This document shows, piece by piece, positions 1 through 5,930 of a stretch of DNA of 6,094 nt. The DNA is taken from contig SLNF01000314.1 of the NCBI GenBank assembly GCA_007133145.1, positions 1 through 6,094 on the forward strand. Reading direction: 5' to 3'. Both the position numbers and the translations under genes were made by a program. Source of the stretch: Nitriliruptorales bacterium (lineage in GTDB: Bacteria; Actinomycetota; Nitriliruptoria; Euzebyales; Egibacteraceae). A model generated the notes under the pieces. The model ran no database searches. It was given only the letters and a program-made list of their open reading frames with translations, and was not told the origin of the DNA. Numbering within the stretch: position 1 is the stretch's first letter; each line of letters begins with the position of its first letter.

Positions 1-1
1 C

Positions 2-466
2 ACGCTCAGCGGGGCCATGACCCCGACCTGGAACGGCAGCGCGCGGGGCGTCTTCTACGGCGTTTCGATGATGCACGACAAGCATCACTTCACCCGCGCG
101 GTCTTCGAGGGTTGCACCTACGGCTTCCGCGACATCATCGAGCGCTTCGACGCGATGGGAATCGGCGGCGAGGAGGTCCGGGTGGTCGGCGGTGGCGCCA
201 AGAGCACCTTCTGGCTGCAGATGAAGGCTGACGCCACCGGACGGGTCCTCAAGACCCTCGCCGATCCCGAAGCCACGGCACTGGGTGCGGGCATGCTCGC
301 CGGAGTCGCCGACGGGACCTTCACCTCACTCGACGACGCGGCCGATCGCGTCGTCGCCCTCGGGGACACCTACGAGCCACGCCCCGAGCTCAAGCCCGCC
401 TACGACGAGGCCTACGCCACCTACCGCGACCTCTACTTCACGCTCGAGGAGGCGTTCTGGCAGTAG
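2..466 (+). CDS. FGGY-family carbohydrate kinase, C-terminal part (xylulokinase-like)
   Basis: Partial gene: the frame is open to the left edge, so about 154 C-terminal residues of a roughly 500-residue protein are visible. FGGY kinases transfer phosphate from ATP to a sugar or polyol (xylulose, ribulose, glycerol, erythritol and others) in the cytoplasm. The fragment carries the second actin-like ATPase domain: a G-x-x-x-G-x-x-x-x-H segment followed by R-A-V-x-E-G, the ATP-binding loop RVVGGGAKS, then W-x-Q-x-x-A-D, and the DPEATALGAGMLAG helix. These last elements are hallmarks of the xylulokinase / fuculokinase branch. The sugar-binding N-terminal domain lies outside the window, so the substrate cannot be assigned. 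The ATG at position 17 is internal, because TLSGA precedes it in frame and matches the family. It is first in the visible operon, ending 25 nt before the dehydrogenase gene. Family confidence is high; substrate is unknown. Confidence 0.93.
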   Translation, partial: TLSGAMTPTWNGSARGVFYGVSMMHDKHHFTRAVFEGCTYGFRDIIERFDAMGIGGEEVRVVGGGAKSTFWLQMKADATGRVLKTLADPEATALGAGMLAGVADGTFTSLDDAADRVVALGDTYEPRPELKPAYDEAYATYRDLYFTLEEAFWQ

Positions 467-491
467 CCGTCCTGACCGGAAGGGAGGCGCG

Positions 492-1928
492 ATGCCCAGC
501 CCCCTTGACTGCCTGAACGCGGCCGACCCAACCGACCTCGAGGGCTTGCGGAGCCTGCTGGACAGCGCCGACCCCGAGGGACGGCTCGCCCCGATCGGCA
601 TGCAGGCCATCGACATCGGCAGTGGGGTCCTGGAATCGCTGCCTGAGACCGTTGCCGGGTGCACCGCCCGAGGCCACGTTGCGCTGCTCACTGATCGCAC
701 ACCGATGCAGCGCGGCGCCGATGACCTCAAGCCACTCGCCTTCGAGCTCTTGGCCTCGCGGTTCGAGGTCACGCAGACGATGCTCGGCCCGCTCGGGCGC
801 GAGCTCCGCGCCGACGAGGAGACCGTCGAGCAGGCCACCACGGCCGCCGAGGGGGCCGGCGCTGTCGTCGTCGTCGGCTCGGGCACGATCACCGACGTCG
901 CCAAGGCCGCGACGATGGCGCGGGGCACGCCCCTCGTGGTCGTTCAGACCGCAGCCTCAGTCAACGGCTTCGCCGATGACCGTTCGGTGCTGCTGCGCCA
1001 TGGCACGAAGCGCACGGTCGAGACGCGCTGGCCCGACGTCCTCCTGGTCGACCTCGAGGTGCTCGCCTCGGCGCCTACGGCGATGAACCTCGCCGGTCTT
1101 GGTGACCTCTTCGCGGTGTTCACCGCCCCAGCCGACTGGTACCTCGCGTCGCTCATGGGGCTCGACGACGCCTACCACCCCGCGGCAGCGGCGCTGTACC
1201 GCGACCGCACCGAACGCCTCGCCGAGCACGCCGACGCCATCGCTCGTGGCAAGCACACCGCCCTCGACGAGCTCGCTCGGCTCCTCACCCTCAGCGGCAT
1301 CGCCATGGGCATCGCAGGGACCACGGCTCCCTCCTCGGGGGCCGAGCACGTCATCAGCCATCTCATTGACATGGCACGCGAACAGGACGGCACGCCCCTG
1401 GCCCTCCACGGCGCCCAGGTCGGCGTGGCGACCCTACCGGTGGCCTTGGCGTGGTCGCTGCTTCTCGAAGAGGTCGACGTCGCCGCGCTCGACCTACGGC
1501 AGCTCCTCCCTTCCGCCGAGCGCATGCAGCGCCTCGTCCGCGAGGCCTTCGACGCGATCGACCCAAGCGGCGCCGTGGGCGAGGAGTGCTGGAAGGACTA
1601 CGAGCGCAAGCTCGCCGGACTCCACGGCAGGCCCGAGCGCCTCCGGACGCTCTCCGCCGCATGGGAGCGCCATCGCGCGGACTTCTCCGCGCTCGCGACC
1701 TCCGGCGCGCGCCTCGCCCGGGCGCTCCGCGAAGGCGGAGCCCCGACTCGCTTCAGCGCACTTGTGCCCCCTGTAGCACCCGCCCGAGCTCGGTGGGCGC
1801 TTGCCAACGCCCACCTCATGCGCAACCGCTTCTACGTCAGCGACCTGCTCGCGATCGCCGGCCTGTGGGACGACGATCTCCTCGAGGGCCTCCTCCGCAA
1901 GGCGAACACCTTCGGCGCCGGGCTGTGA
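492..1928 (+). CDS. sn-glycerol-1-phosphate dehydrogenase family protein (AraM/EgsA type, iron-containing alcohol dehydrogenase fold)
   Basis: 478 residues. The start is set by ATG 492 with GGAAGGGAGG at 478-487, four bases upstream; an open frame reaching further left overlaps the kinase and is Arg/Ser/Pro-rich noise. Visible motifs: NAD-binding GSGTITDVAK (129-138); substrate loop TAASVNGFAD (153-162); metal-ligand region AGLGDL with D205, followed by TAPADW; SGAEH..SH with H286 and H290; and HGAQVGV with H306. The C-terminus (about 425-465) has the NAH-x-x-RNR-x-x-x-x-DLL pattern usual for AraM. Known AraM/EgsA enzymes interconvert dihydroxyacetone phosphate and sn-glycerol-1-phosphate in the cytosol. 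The protein is longer than B. subtilis AraM (about 394). It has Asn158 where AraM and archaeal enzymes, as I recall them, have Asp in an S-x-D-G loop, so a different polyol phosphate is possible. Co-transcribed with the kinase and the TIM-barrel gene. Family sure; exact substrate inferred. Confidence 0.9.
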   Translation: MPSPLDCLNAADPTDLEGLRSLLDSADPEGRLAPIGMQAIDIGSGVLESLPETVAGCTARGHVALLTDRTPMQRGADDLKPLAFELLASRFEVTQTMLGPLGRELRADEETVEQATTAAEGAGAVVVVGSGTITDVAKAATMARGTPLVVVQTAASVNGFADDRSVLLRHGTKRTVETRWPDVLLVDLEVLASAPTAMNLAGLGDLFAVFTAPADWYLASLMGLDDAYHPAAAALYRDRTERLAEHADAIARGKHTALDELARLLTLSGIAMGIAGTTAPSSGAEHVISHLIDMAREQDGTPLALHGAQVGVATLPVALAWSLLLEEVDVAALDLRQLLPSAERMQRLVREAFDAIDPSGAVGEECWKDYERKLAGLHGRPERLRTLSAAWERHRADFSALATSGARLARALREGGAPTRFSALVPPVAPARARWALANAHLMRNRFYVSDLLAIAGLWDDDLLEGLLRKANTFGAGL

Positions 1929-1971
1929 GGCCCCTGGCACGGTCGCGGCCCGCACCCCGAAAGGATGATCC

Positions 1972-2658
1972 GTGGAATTCATCTTCATGCTCACCAAGGA
2001 CGACCTCTCCGTGCCCGACGCCCTCGAGGTCTACGAGCAGATCCGCCCTCTCGAGCGTCTGCGGTACGTCGGATTCAAGGACGTGGGGCTGCCGACGGCC
2101 GACCTGGCAACGCTCACCGAGCGGATGCACGACGACGGGCGCACGGTGATGCTTGAAGTCGTCAGCGAGAGCAAGGACGCCGAACTCCGCTCCGTGCGCA
2201 CCGGGCTCGACATCGGCGTCGACTGGATCCTCGGCGGCACCCACGCCGAGGACGTGGCCCCGCTCGTGGCCGGCAGTGGCATCGTCTACTGCCCGTTCCC
2301 CGGGACCGTCGTCGGCCATCCGAGCAAGCTGCGCGGCAGCATCCCCGAGATCGTCGACAGCGCCGAGCGTCTCGCCGCGATGCCCGAGGTCGGTGGGCTC
2401 GACCTGCTCGCCTACCGCCACGAAGGCGACGTCGAAGCGCTCGTCCGAGAGACCGTCGCCGCCGTCGACATCCCGGTCATTGCCGCGGGTAGCGTCCGTG
2501 AGGACGCCCAGATCAGGTTCCTCGCCGACGCCGGGATCTGGGGCTTCACGATCGGCGGTGCGGTCTTCGAGGGCAAGCTCCCGACTGCTGACACGACGGT
2601 GCCGGGTCAGCTCGAGCACGTCCTCGACTTGCTCGAGACGCTCCCGAACGCGGGGTGA
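1972..2658 (+). CDS. Small TIM-barrel protein, probable phosphate-binding sugar-phosphate enzyme of unassigned function
   Basis: 228 residues from a GTG start at 1972, with GAAAGGA (1959-1965) six bases upstream. The chain reads as eight alternating strands and helices: strands near EFIFML (2-7), RYVGFKD (31-37), TVMLEVV (58-64), VDWILGGTH (83-91), IVYCPFPG (104-111), GLDLLAYR (142-149), IPVIAAGSV (167-175) and WGFTIGGAVFEG (190-201). The last two strands, ending in G-S and G-G-A, match the paired phosphate-gripping loops of ribulose-phosphate-binding barrels such as HisA, TrpF and NanE. Charged residues at strand ends (K36, D37, E62, H91, R149) are candidate active-site residues. Length fits a single minimal barrel, with no signal peptide or membrane segment. 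It lies 43 nt after the dehydrogenase gene, so it probably acts on that enzyme's product or substrate, for example as an epimerase, isomerase or aldolase. I do not recognise a characterised homologue; fold confidence is good, reaction unknown. Confidence 0.82.
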   Translation: MEFIFMLTKDDLSVPDALEVYEQIRPLERLRYVGFKDVGLPTADLATLTERMHDDGRTVMLEVVSESKDAELRSVRTGLDIGVDWILGGTHAEDVAPLVAGSGIVYCPFPGTVVGHPSKLRGSIPEIVDSAERLAAMPEVGGLDLLAYRHEGDVEALVRETVAAVDIPVIAAGSVREDAQIRFLADAGIWGFTIGGAVFEGKLPTADTTVPGQLEHVLDLLETLPNAG

Positions 2659-2664
2659 ACCCGC

Positions 2665-2679
2665 AGCCCGGGCAGGGCT
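2665..2679. terminator. Weak inverted repeat between convergent genes, possible bidirectional terminator
   Basis: AGCCC (2665-2669) and GGGCT (2675-2679) can pair around a five-base loop in the 20-nt gap between the converging stop codons; the last base overlaps the stop of the minus-strand gene. There is no T-run on either side. Location is the main argument, and the 5-bp stem alone would be unremarkable in DNA this GC-rich. Confidence 0.2.
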
Positions 2680-3440
2680 CAGTCGAGCCGCAAGGCTGAC
2701 GCGGAGTCGCGGTCGAGGTGGAGGTGGGCGCGCGGACACAGCCGCAGCGCCGACGCAGGGACCGCGCGGGTGATGGGCCCCTCCAGCGCGGCCTGGACTG
2801 GAGCGGCTTTGCGCTGCTCGGGCACAGCGAGCAAGACGGTCTCGGCGGCCAACAGCGCCGGCACACTCATCGTCAGCACCCGCTCGGGGGTCGCATCGAC
2901 GTCTTCGAAGGCCCCGGGGCCCACGAGCGCCTCGCGCGAGGGTGCTGCGAGATCCACAACGAGCACCGGATCGAGCGTGAGCATCTCCGCTGGGGGTTCG
3001 TTGAAGCCGAGCTGACCCTCCTCACCGATGCTCATGACCGCGACCTCGGGCGCATGCGCGCGGAGCAGCTCGCCGTAGCGACGTGCCTCAGCCTGAGGGT
3101 CGGGAGCGTCGCCGCGCAACTCGTGGAAGGCCTGGACCCCGAACCGATCGGCGACGTTCCCCCGGATCCAGCCCCGGAAACTCACCGGATGCTCGGCGGA
3201 CAGGCCGACGAACTCGTCGAGGTGGAACAGCTCCACCCTGGCCCAGTCGATGTCGTCGCGCTCAGCGAGCGCCGCATAGAACGGCTTCTGGGAGCCGCCG
3301 GTCTGTACCACCGCTCCCACGGTGTCGTTGGTCGCCAGCCCCCGCCGAACCGCCGCGGCGAAAGCTTCGGCGACCGCGTGGCCCATGACCGCCGCTTCCT
3401 CGTGGACCGAGACAGCGAGATCGTCGTACCTCACGTCCAT
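2679..3440 (-). CDS. NagB-like protein (glucosamine-6-phosphate deaminase / 6-phosphogluconolactonase fold) with altered catalytic residues
   Basis: 253 residues from ATG 3440-3438. A GTG nine bases further upstream is in frame but sits inside the ribosome site; GGAGGAG (3449-3455) is eight bases from the ATG, so the ATG is preferred. NagB enzymes convert glucosamine-6-phosphate to fructose-6-phosphate and ammonia in the cytosol. Matches to NagB: TGGS near residue 47; LFHLDEFVGL..EHP.S at about 71-87, with the Asp-Glu pair (NagB D72-E73); GEEGQLGFNEP near 139-149; a conserved K near 211; and VPASALRLCP near the end. The odd part is that NagB's catalytic D-G-H-x-x-x-x-E (D141, H143, E148) reads E-G-Q-x-x-x-x-E, and the NagB S-R-F phosphate-binding Arg position reads Gly. 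Ring-opening deaminase chemistry is therefore doubtful. Residue numbers here count from the ATG. It may be an isomerase or lactonase on another sugar phosphate, or a regulatory relative. It lies 244 nt downstream of gldA. Confidence 0.85.
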   Translation of the reverse strand: MDVRYDDLAVSVHEEAAVMGHAVAEAFAAAVRRGLATNDTVGAVVQTGGSQKPFYAALAERDDIDWARVELFHLDEFVGLSAEHPVSFRGWIRGNVADRFGVQAFHELRGDAPDPQAEARRYGELLRAHAPEVAVMSIGEEGQLGFNEPPAEMLTLDPVLVVDLAAPSREALVGPGAFEDVDATPERVLTMSVPALLAAETVLLAVPEQRKAAPVQAALEGPITRAVPASALRLCPRAHLHLDRDSASALRLD

Positions 3441-3448
3441 GATCAGCA

Positions 3449-3455
3449 CTCCTCC
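3449..3455 (-). promoter_or_regulatory. Ribosome-binding site deciding the NagB-like start
   Basis: On the minus strand GGAGGAG occupies 3455-3449. It overlaps the upstream in-frame GTG (3449-3447), leaving no usable spacing for that codon, but sits eight bases from ATG 3440. This supports the ATG start and a 253-residue product. Confidence 0.7.
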
Positions 3456-3506
3456 CTGCGTGGGATCCCTCAGGCTCAGCGCGTGGGACCCCGCCGTGGC
3501 CGAAGC

Positions 3507-3518
3507 TGGTGTCTACCA
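3507..3518. promoter_or_regulatory. Possible operator TGGTGTCTACCA upstream of the NagB-like gene
   Basis: TGGT and ACCA form a 4+4 inverted repeat around GTCT, 66 nt upstream of the ATG of the NagB-like gene. Spaced TGGT/ACCA half sites resemble operators of GntR-type regulators (the lactate and fatty-acid regulator style). No regulator gene is in the window and the repeat is short, so this is only a candidate. I could not find convincing -35/-10 boxes next to it. Confidence 0.2.
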
Positions 3519-3585
3519 CGCCAACAACCGACCAGATGACTCGTGGCGCAGACGATGCCGGCACACCGCGCGGCCGGCCGACCTA

Positions 3586-3600
3586 CCCCGCCAGCCGGGG
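3586..3600. repeat. Hairpin CCCCG/CGGGG in the gldA to nagB-like gap
   Basis: A perfect 5-bp inverted repeat (3586-3590 with 3596-3600, loop CCAGC) lies about 85 nt past the gldA stop, reading on the minus strand. It could end gldA transcripts or form leader structure ahead of the NagB-like gene. There is no T-tract. The rest of the 244-nt gap shows no gene. Confidence 0.25.
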
Positions 3601-3684
3601 GATCCGTAAGGCGCGAGGCGTGGCGGCTCCTCGACACCGTGAGCCACAGCGCGGCGGACTCCGGAAACGCGGCGGGGCGCGCGA

Positions 3685-4800
3685 CTAGACCCTTGCCTGC
3701 TTCCGAGCCTGCCCCATCGCGTCGGCCGCTTTGATTGCCTCGGCAACCATGGGCGGGTCGACGGCGAACGGTGTGCCGTGAATCGTCTCTTCGGGGCTGC
3801 AGGAAGCCTCCGCGACGGCCAGGACATCGGCCGAGGTCAGCTCCTGCATCCCCAGGTCGGCAAGGGACACGGGCAGGCCTACGGCTAGGCAGAAGTCGAG
3901 CACCTCGTAGACCTCGACGAGCGGCCGGTCCTCCATGAGCAACTGGGCGAGCAGACCGAAGGCGACCTTCTCCCCATGGTAGAAGTCATGGCCCTCAGGC
4001 CTGATCGTCAGGCCGTTGTGGATGGAGTGCGCGCCAGCCATGCCGCCGCTCTCCCACCCGATTCCACTGTGGAAGATGTTCGCTTCGATGACCTTCTCCA
4101 CCGCGTTGGAGATGACCTGGCGGCTTGCGTCCAGCTTCGCTTCCACCCCGTACCCGATCAGGGTGTCGTAGCACAACCTGGCGATGGCCAGCGCCGCAGC
4201 CGTCTGATGGCCACCGGCCGCAGCCGGGACACGGCTGACCGAGCAGGTCTCCGCCTCGAACCACGTCGCAAGGGCGTCACCCATCCCAGACACGAGGTAG
4301 CGCACCGGAGCCTGAACGATCACCTCCGAGTCCACCAGGACCAGCTCGGGGTTCTGCGGCCAGACGACCTCCTTGAGGAAGGCGCCCTCCTCGGTGTAGA
4401 TCACCGACGAGGCTGCGGTGGGCGCGTCGGTGGCGGCGATGGTCGGGACGCTGACCATACTCGCACCGACGTTGTTCGCGACGGCCCTGGCCGTGTCCAG
4501 CGCCTTGCCGCCGCCGACGCCGACGACGCAGTCGGTTCCCCCCGCTTCGTCGACGATGTCGGTCAAGCGCTGGATCTCGGCCTCGGTGATCTCCGGGGTC
4601 CGCTGCGCCTGGTGCACGTGGAGGCCAGCAGCCTCGAGGTCCTGGACCAGGCTCGTCAGCGCCGTGAGCTTGGCGACCTGGGCGCCGGCCACCACGAACA
4701 CCCGCTCGCCGTACGGCTTGATGTAGGTCGCCCCCTCTGCCAACACCCCGGGGCCCTGCACGTACTTGGCTGGACTAATCAACACCCGTACTTGGCGCAC
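3685..4800 (-). CDS. gldA: Glycerol dehydrogenase (NAD-dependent, metal-dependent; GldA)
   Basis: 371 residues, the usual GldA length (about 365-370). GTG start at 4800-4798; GAGGAGT at 4815-4809 sits eight bases upstream. Glycerol dehydrogenase (EC 1.1.1.6) oxidises glycerol to dihydroxyacetone with NAD+ in the cytosol. Domains: N-terminal Rossmann-type NAD half with VGVGGGKALDTA (93-104); the TIAATDAPT loop with D125 (the glycerol-contacting Asp region); and a helical C-terminal metal half with GMGDALATWFEAE (D175), GIGWESGGMAGAHSIHNGL (H258) and YHGEKVAFG (H275). D175, H258 and H275 are the expected zinc ligands. All key residues are present, so an active enzyme is likely. Dihydroxyacetone would need a DHA kinase, not seen here. 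It faces a 1.1-kb non-coding region upstream and is followed by the NagB-like gene on the same strand. Related polyol substrates (1,2-propanediol, for example) are possible. Confidence 0.95.
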   Translation of the reverse strand: MRQVRVLISPAKYVQGPGVLAEGATYIKPYGERVFVVAGAQVAKLTALTSLVQDLEAAGLHVHQAQRTPEITEAEIQRLTDIVDEAGGTDCVVGVGGGKALDTARAVANNVGASMVSVPTIAATDAPTAASSVIYTEEGAFLKEVVWPQNPELVLVDSEVIVQAPVRYLVSGMGDALATWFEAETCSVSRVPAAAGGHQTAAALAIARLCYDTLIGYGVEAKLDASRQVISNAVEKVIEANIFHSGIGWESGGMAGAHSIHNGLTIRPEGHDFYHGEKVAFGLLAQLLMEDRPLVEVYEVLDFCLAVGLPVSLADLGMQELTSADVLAVAEASCSPEETIHGTPFAVDPPMVAEAIKAADAMGQARKQARV

Positions 4801-4866
4801 GTCGGATCACTCCTCGTTCACGTCGCTCTTGGCACGACCGTCATGGTGTGCGGGACTTGCGGCTAT

Positions 4867-4876
4867 CAGGCGCCTG
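4867..4876. promoter_or_regulatory. 10-bp perfect palindrome upstream of gldA, possible operator
   Basis: CAGGCGCCTG is a perfect palindrome 66 nt upstream of the gldA start codon, in the region where its promoter should lie. Clear -35/-10 boxes are not visible. Such palindromes also arise by chance in GC-rich DNA (another, CTCGGCCGAG, is at 4939-4948), so the regulatory reading is weak. Confidence 0.2.
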
Positions 4877-5371
4877 CACTGCCGCCTCGTGGCCTTCCTT
4901 CACACCACTGAGGCACGCTCCCTTGGAGAAGGCTCGAGCTCGGCCGAGTGGCGCCGCATCGCGTGAGGTTGTCCCCAGTCGACAGGACCAGCGGTGAGTG
5001 TGACCAGAGGTGGCCAGTGCGGATGGTGTCACTTCCTCCTTGTGGTCGGAGTTCGAGGACGTCGGCAGGCCAATCGGGGACGGCAGCGTCGTCGAGACAG
5101 CGACGTGCGACAAACCGACCACTGCCTCGGACCGTAGCCCAGGAGGGTGAGGTGAGGAGAGAGGCGATCGGCCTCGGCGCTAACGACAATTGGGCCGGTG
5201 AGTGAATGGGCGAAGACCTGGCTCGAGGCTAGGCCGGGCCATCGCGCGAACCGCCCTTGAGGTGGGGAGTTGCGCCTTGGGTCTGCCCCGGCGACCCGCA
5301 GATCGGACTGCCTCTTGCAGGTGAGTCCAGCGTGCATGCGCGCGACCGATGAGAGGCCGATCCCCGCGACC

Positions 5372-5394
5372 ACCCCCGACAACCTCTAGGGGGT
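5372..5394. repeat. Weak hairpin ACCCCC/GGGGGT
   Basis: ACCCCC (5372-5377) pairs with GGGGGT (5389-5394) across an 11-base loop. It lies just left of the stronger hairpin at 5433-5455. On its own it is close to what chance gives in this composition. Confidence 0.2.
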
Positions 5395-5432
5395 ACGCGC
5401 CGGCGATCAACGCTACTCCCACGACGAACGAA

Positions 5433-5455
5433 CCCGCTACTCCTCGCGTAGCGGG
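5433..5455 (-). terminator. Perfect 8-bp hairpin with T-rich tail on the minus strand, terminator-like
   Basis: CCCGCTAC (5433-5440) and GTAGCGGG (5448-5455) are perfect reverse complements around the seven-base loop TCCTCGC. Read on the minus strand the stem is followed by TTCGTTCGTCGT, a T-rich though interrupted tail. That suits a terminator for leftward transcription coming from the PIN-domain side. No intact gene now lies immediately upstream of it, so it may be a relic or the end of a non-coding transcript. Confidence 0.4.
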
Positions 5456-5579
5456 ACGGACCAGCCAGGGACCACACAGGCAGGCGCCGGGCCGTTGGCG
5501 GCACGCACCGATCGGGCCAGGACGTACGTGGAGCGGACGATCGCCGCGCGTGGTCGACCGGGCGATGCGGTCGAGGTGG

Positions 5580-5599
5580 TGGTGGCGCATCCGCCACCA
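5580..5599. repeat. Perfect 8-bp tetraloop hairpin TGGTGGCG/CGCCACCA
   Basis: TGGTGGCG (5580-5587) pairs fully with CGCCACCA (5592-5599) around the four-base loop CATC. There is no T-run on either side. Its role is unknown; with the hairpins at 5433 and 5855 it makes this non-coding stretch richer in stable structure than chance alone suggests. Confidence 0.35.
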
Positions 5600-5652
5600 G
5601 CGGTGGGCGAGGGGGGACGTTGCCCCTGCCCGGTGGAGGCCGTCCCACGCGC

Positions 5653-5679
5653 GTGAGCGATGTCACGCAACGTGAGTTC
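5653..5679 (+). pseudogene. Possible N-terminal remnant of a Phd/VapB-type antitoxin
   Basis: From GTG 5653 the plus strand reads V-S-D-V-T-Q-R-E-F. This resembles the start of Phd-type antitoxins that pair with PIN toxins (a V-T-x-R-E-L-R-N type opening). Past this point the frame loses any family likeness; shifting by one base gives S-G-R-V-L, another fragment of the expected pattern, then a stop. There is no clear ribosome site. The match is only about eight residues from memory, so it may be coincidence. Confidence 0.2.
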
Positions 5680-5854
5680 TCCTCGGGTCGGTGCTCGTGC
5701 GCTGCTGAGGATGCCGCCTGCCGGTGGGGCCGGCAAGCCCCCGGCCGCCGCGTCGCCTGCGGTGGCGAGCCAGCGGGTCGCACCGTCCGCGGGGGTACGG
5801 CGTCGCGCATCGGGCCGCTGTCGGACCTCGAGCGCGGAGAGCTGCGCATCGCGT

Positions 5855-5877
5855 GCGGAGCCGGCGATCGGCTCCGC
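5855..5877 (-). terminator. Perfect 9-bp hairpin downstream of the PIN-domain fragment
   Basis: GCGGAGCCG (5855-5863) and CGGCTCCGC (5869-5877) form a perfect nine-base stem around the five-base loop GCGAT. It begins 53 nt past the predicted original stop of the minus-strand PIN-domain gene, a good place for that gene's terminator. No T-tract follows, as is common in GC-rich actinobacteria, so function is inferred from position and stem strength. Confidence 0.4.
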
Positions 5878-5930
5878 TTAGGGGCGGCTGCCCTCCGAGG
5901 AGGTGGGGCACCGCCCGGTCGGCACGCGCC

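Larger units (their letters stand above)
4801..5930. other. Non-coding stretch of about 1.1 kb between gldA and a PIN-domain fragment
   Basis: No reading frame here gives a recognisable protein on either strand. The open frames are Arg/Pro/Ser-rich, differ in sense between strands and lack convincing ribosome sites, as expected for stop-poor GC-rich DNA. The left end should contain the gldA promoter. The middle and right hold perfect hairpins (5433-5455, 5580-5599, 5855-5877), weaker repeats (5372-5394; and GATCGGCCTC at 5166-5175 matched inversely at 5353-5362), and a short antitoxin-like N-terminus near 5653. I saw no tRNA, rRNA, CRISPR repeats or transposase. Decayed accessory DNA is the simplest reading; an undescribed structured RNA cannot be excluded. 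Confidence 0.6.

Noticed and set aside
285..491. Upstream extension of the AraM-family gene into the kinase gene
   Set aside because: The extension is Ser/Pro/Thr/Arg-rich shadow of the kinase frame, while ATG 492 has a strong ribosome site just before it.
1972..2658. TIM barrel as a PcrB/GGGP synthase using glycerol-1-phosphate from the AraM-type enzyme
   Set aside because: The idea fits known G1P biology, but the barrel lacks the YGGGI-type phosphate loop and other PcrB motifs as I remember them; the last strands read IPVIAAGSV and GFTIGGAVF instead.
1837..2739. Minus-strand open frame (300 codons) opposite the TIM-barrel gene
   Set aside because: It is the mirror of a well-supported coding frame, with Asp/Gly/His-rich low-information translation and no family motif.
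2718..3539. Long plus-strand open frame (273 codons) opposite the NagB-like gene
   Set aside because: It is antisense to a protein with clear family motifs, lacks a ribosome site and its translation matches nothing; GC-rich DNA often leaves the opposite frame open.
3976..4911. Plus-strand open frame (311 codons) opposite gldA
   Set aside because: gldA on the minus strand has every catalytic motif; the plus-strand translation is a shadow.
4932..4948. Overlapping palindromes GCTCGAGC and CTCGGCCGAG as an operator
   Set aside because: Short GC-rich palindromes are common at this composition and these are over 130 nt from the gldA start with no promoter elements beside them.
5040..5070. GTTCGA-containing segment as a tRNA T-arm
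   Set aside because: The flanking bases do not pair into a T stem, and no acceptor, anticodon or D arm can be built around it.
5229..5849. Minus-strand open frame (206 codons) in the right-hand non-coding stretch
   Set aside because: Translation is Arg/Pro/Ser-rich with no recognisable motif, no ribosome site, and it runs through the strong hairpins at 5433 and 5580.
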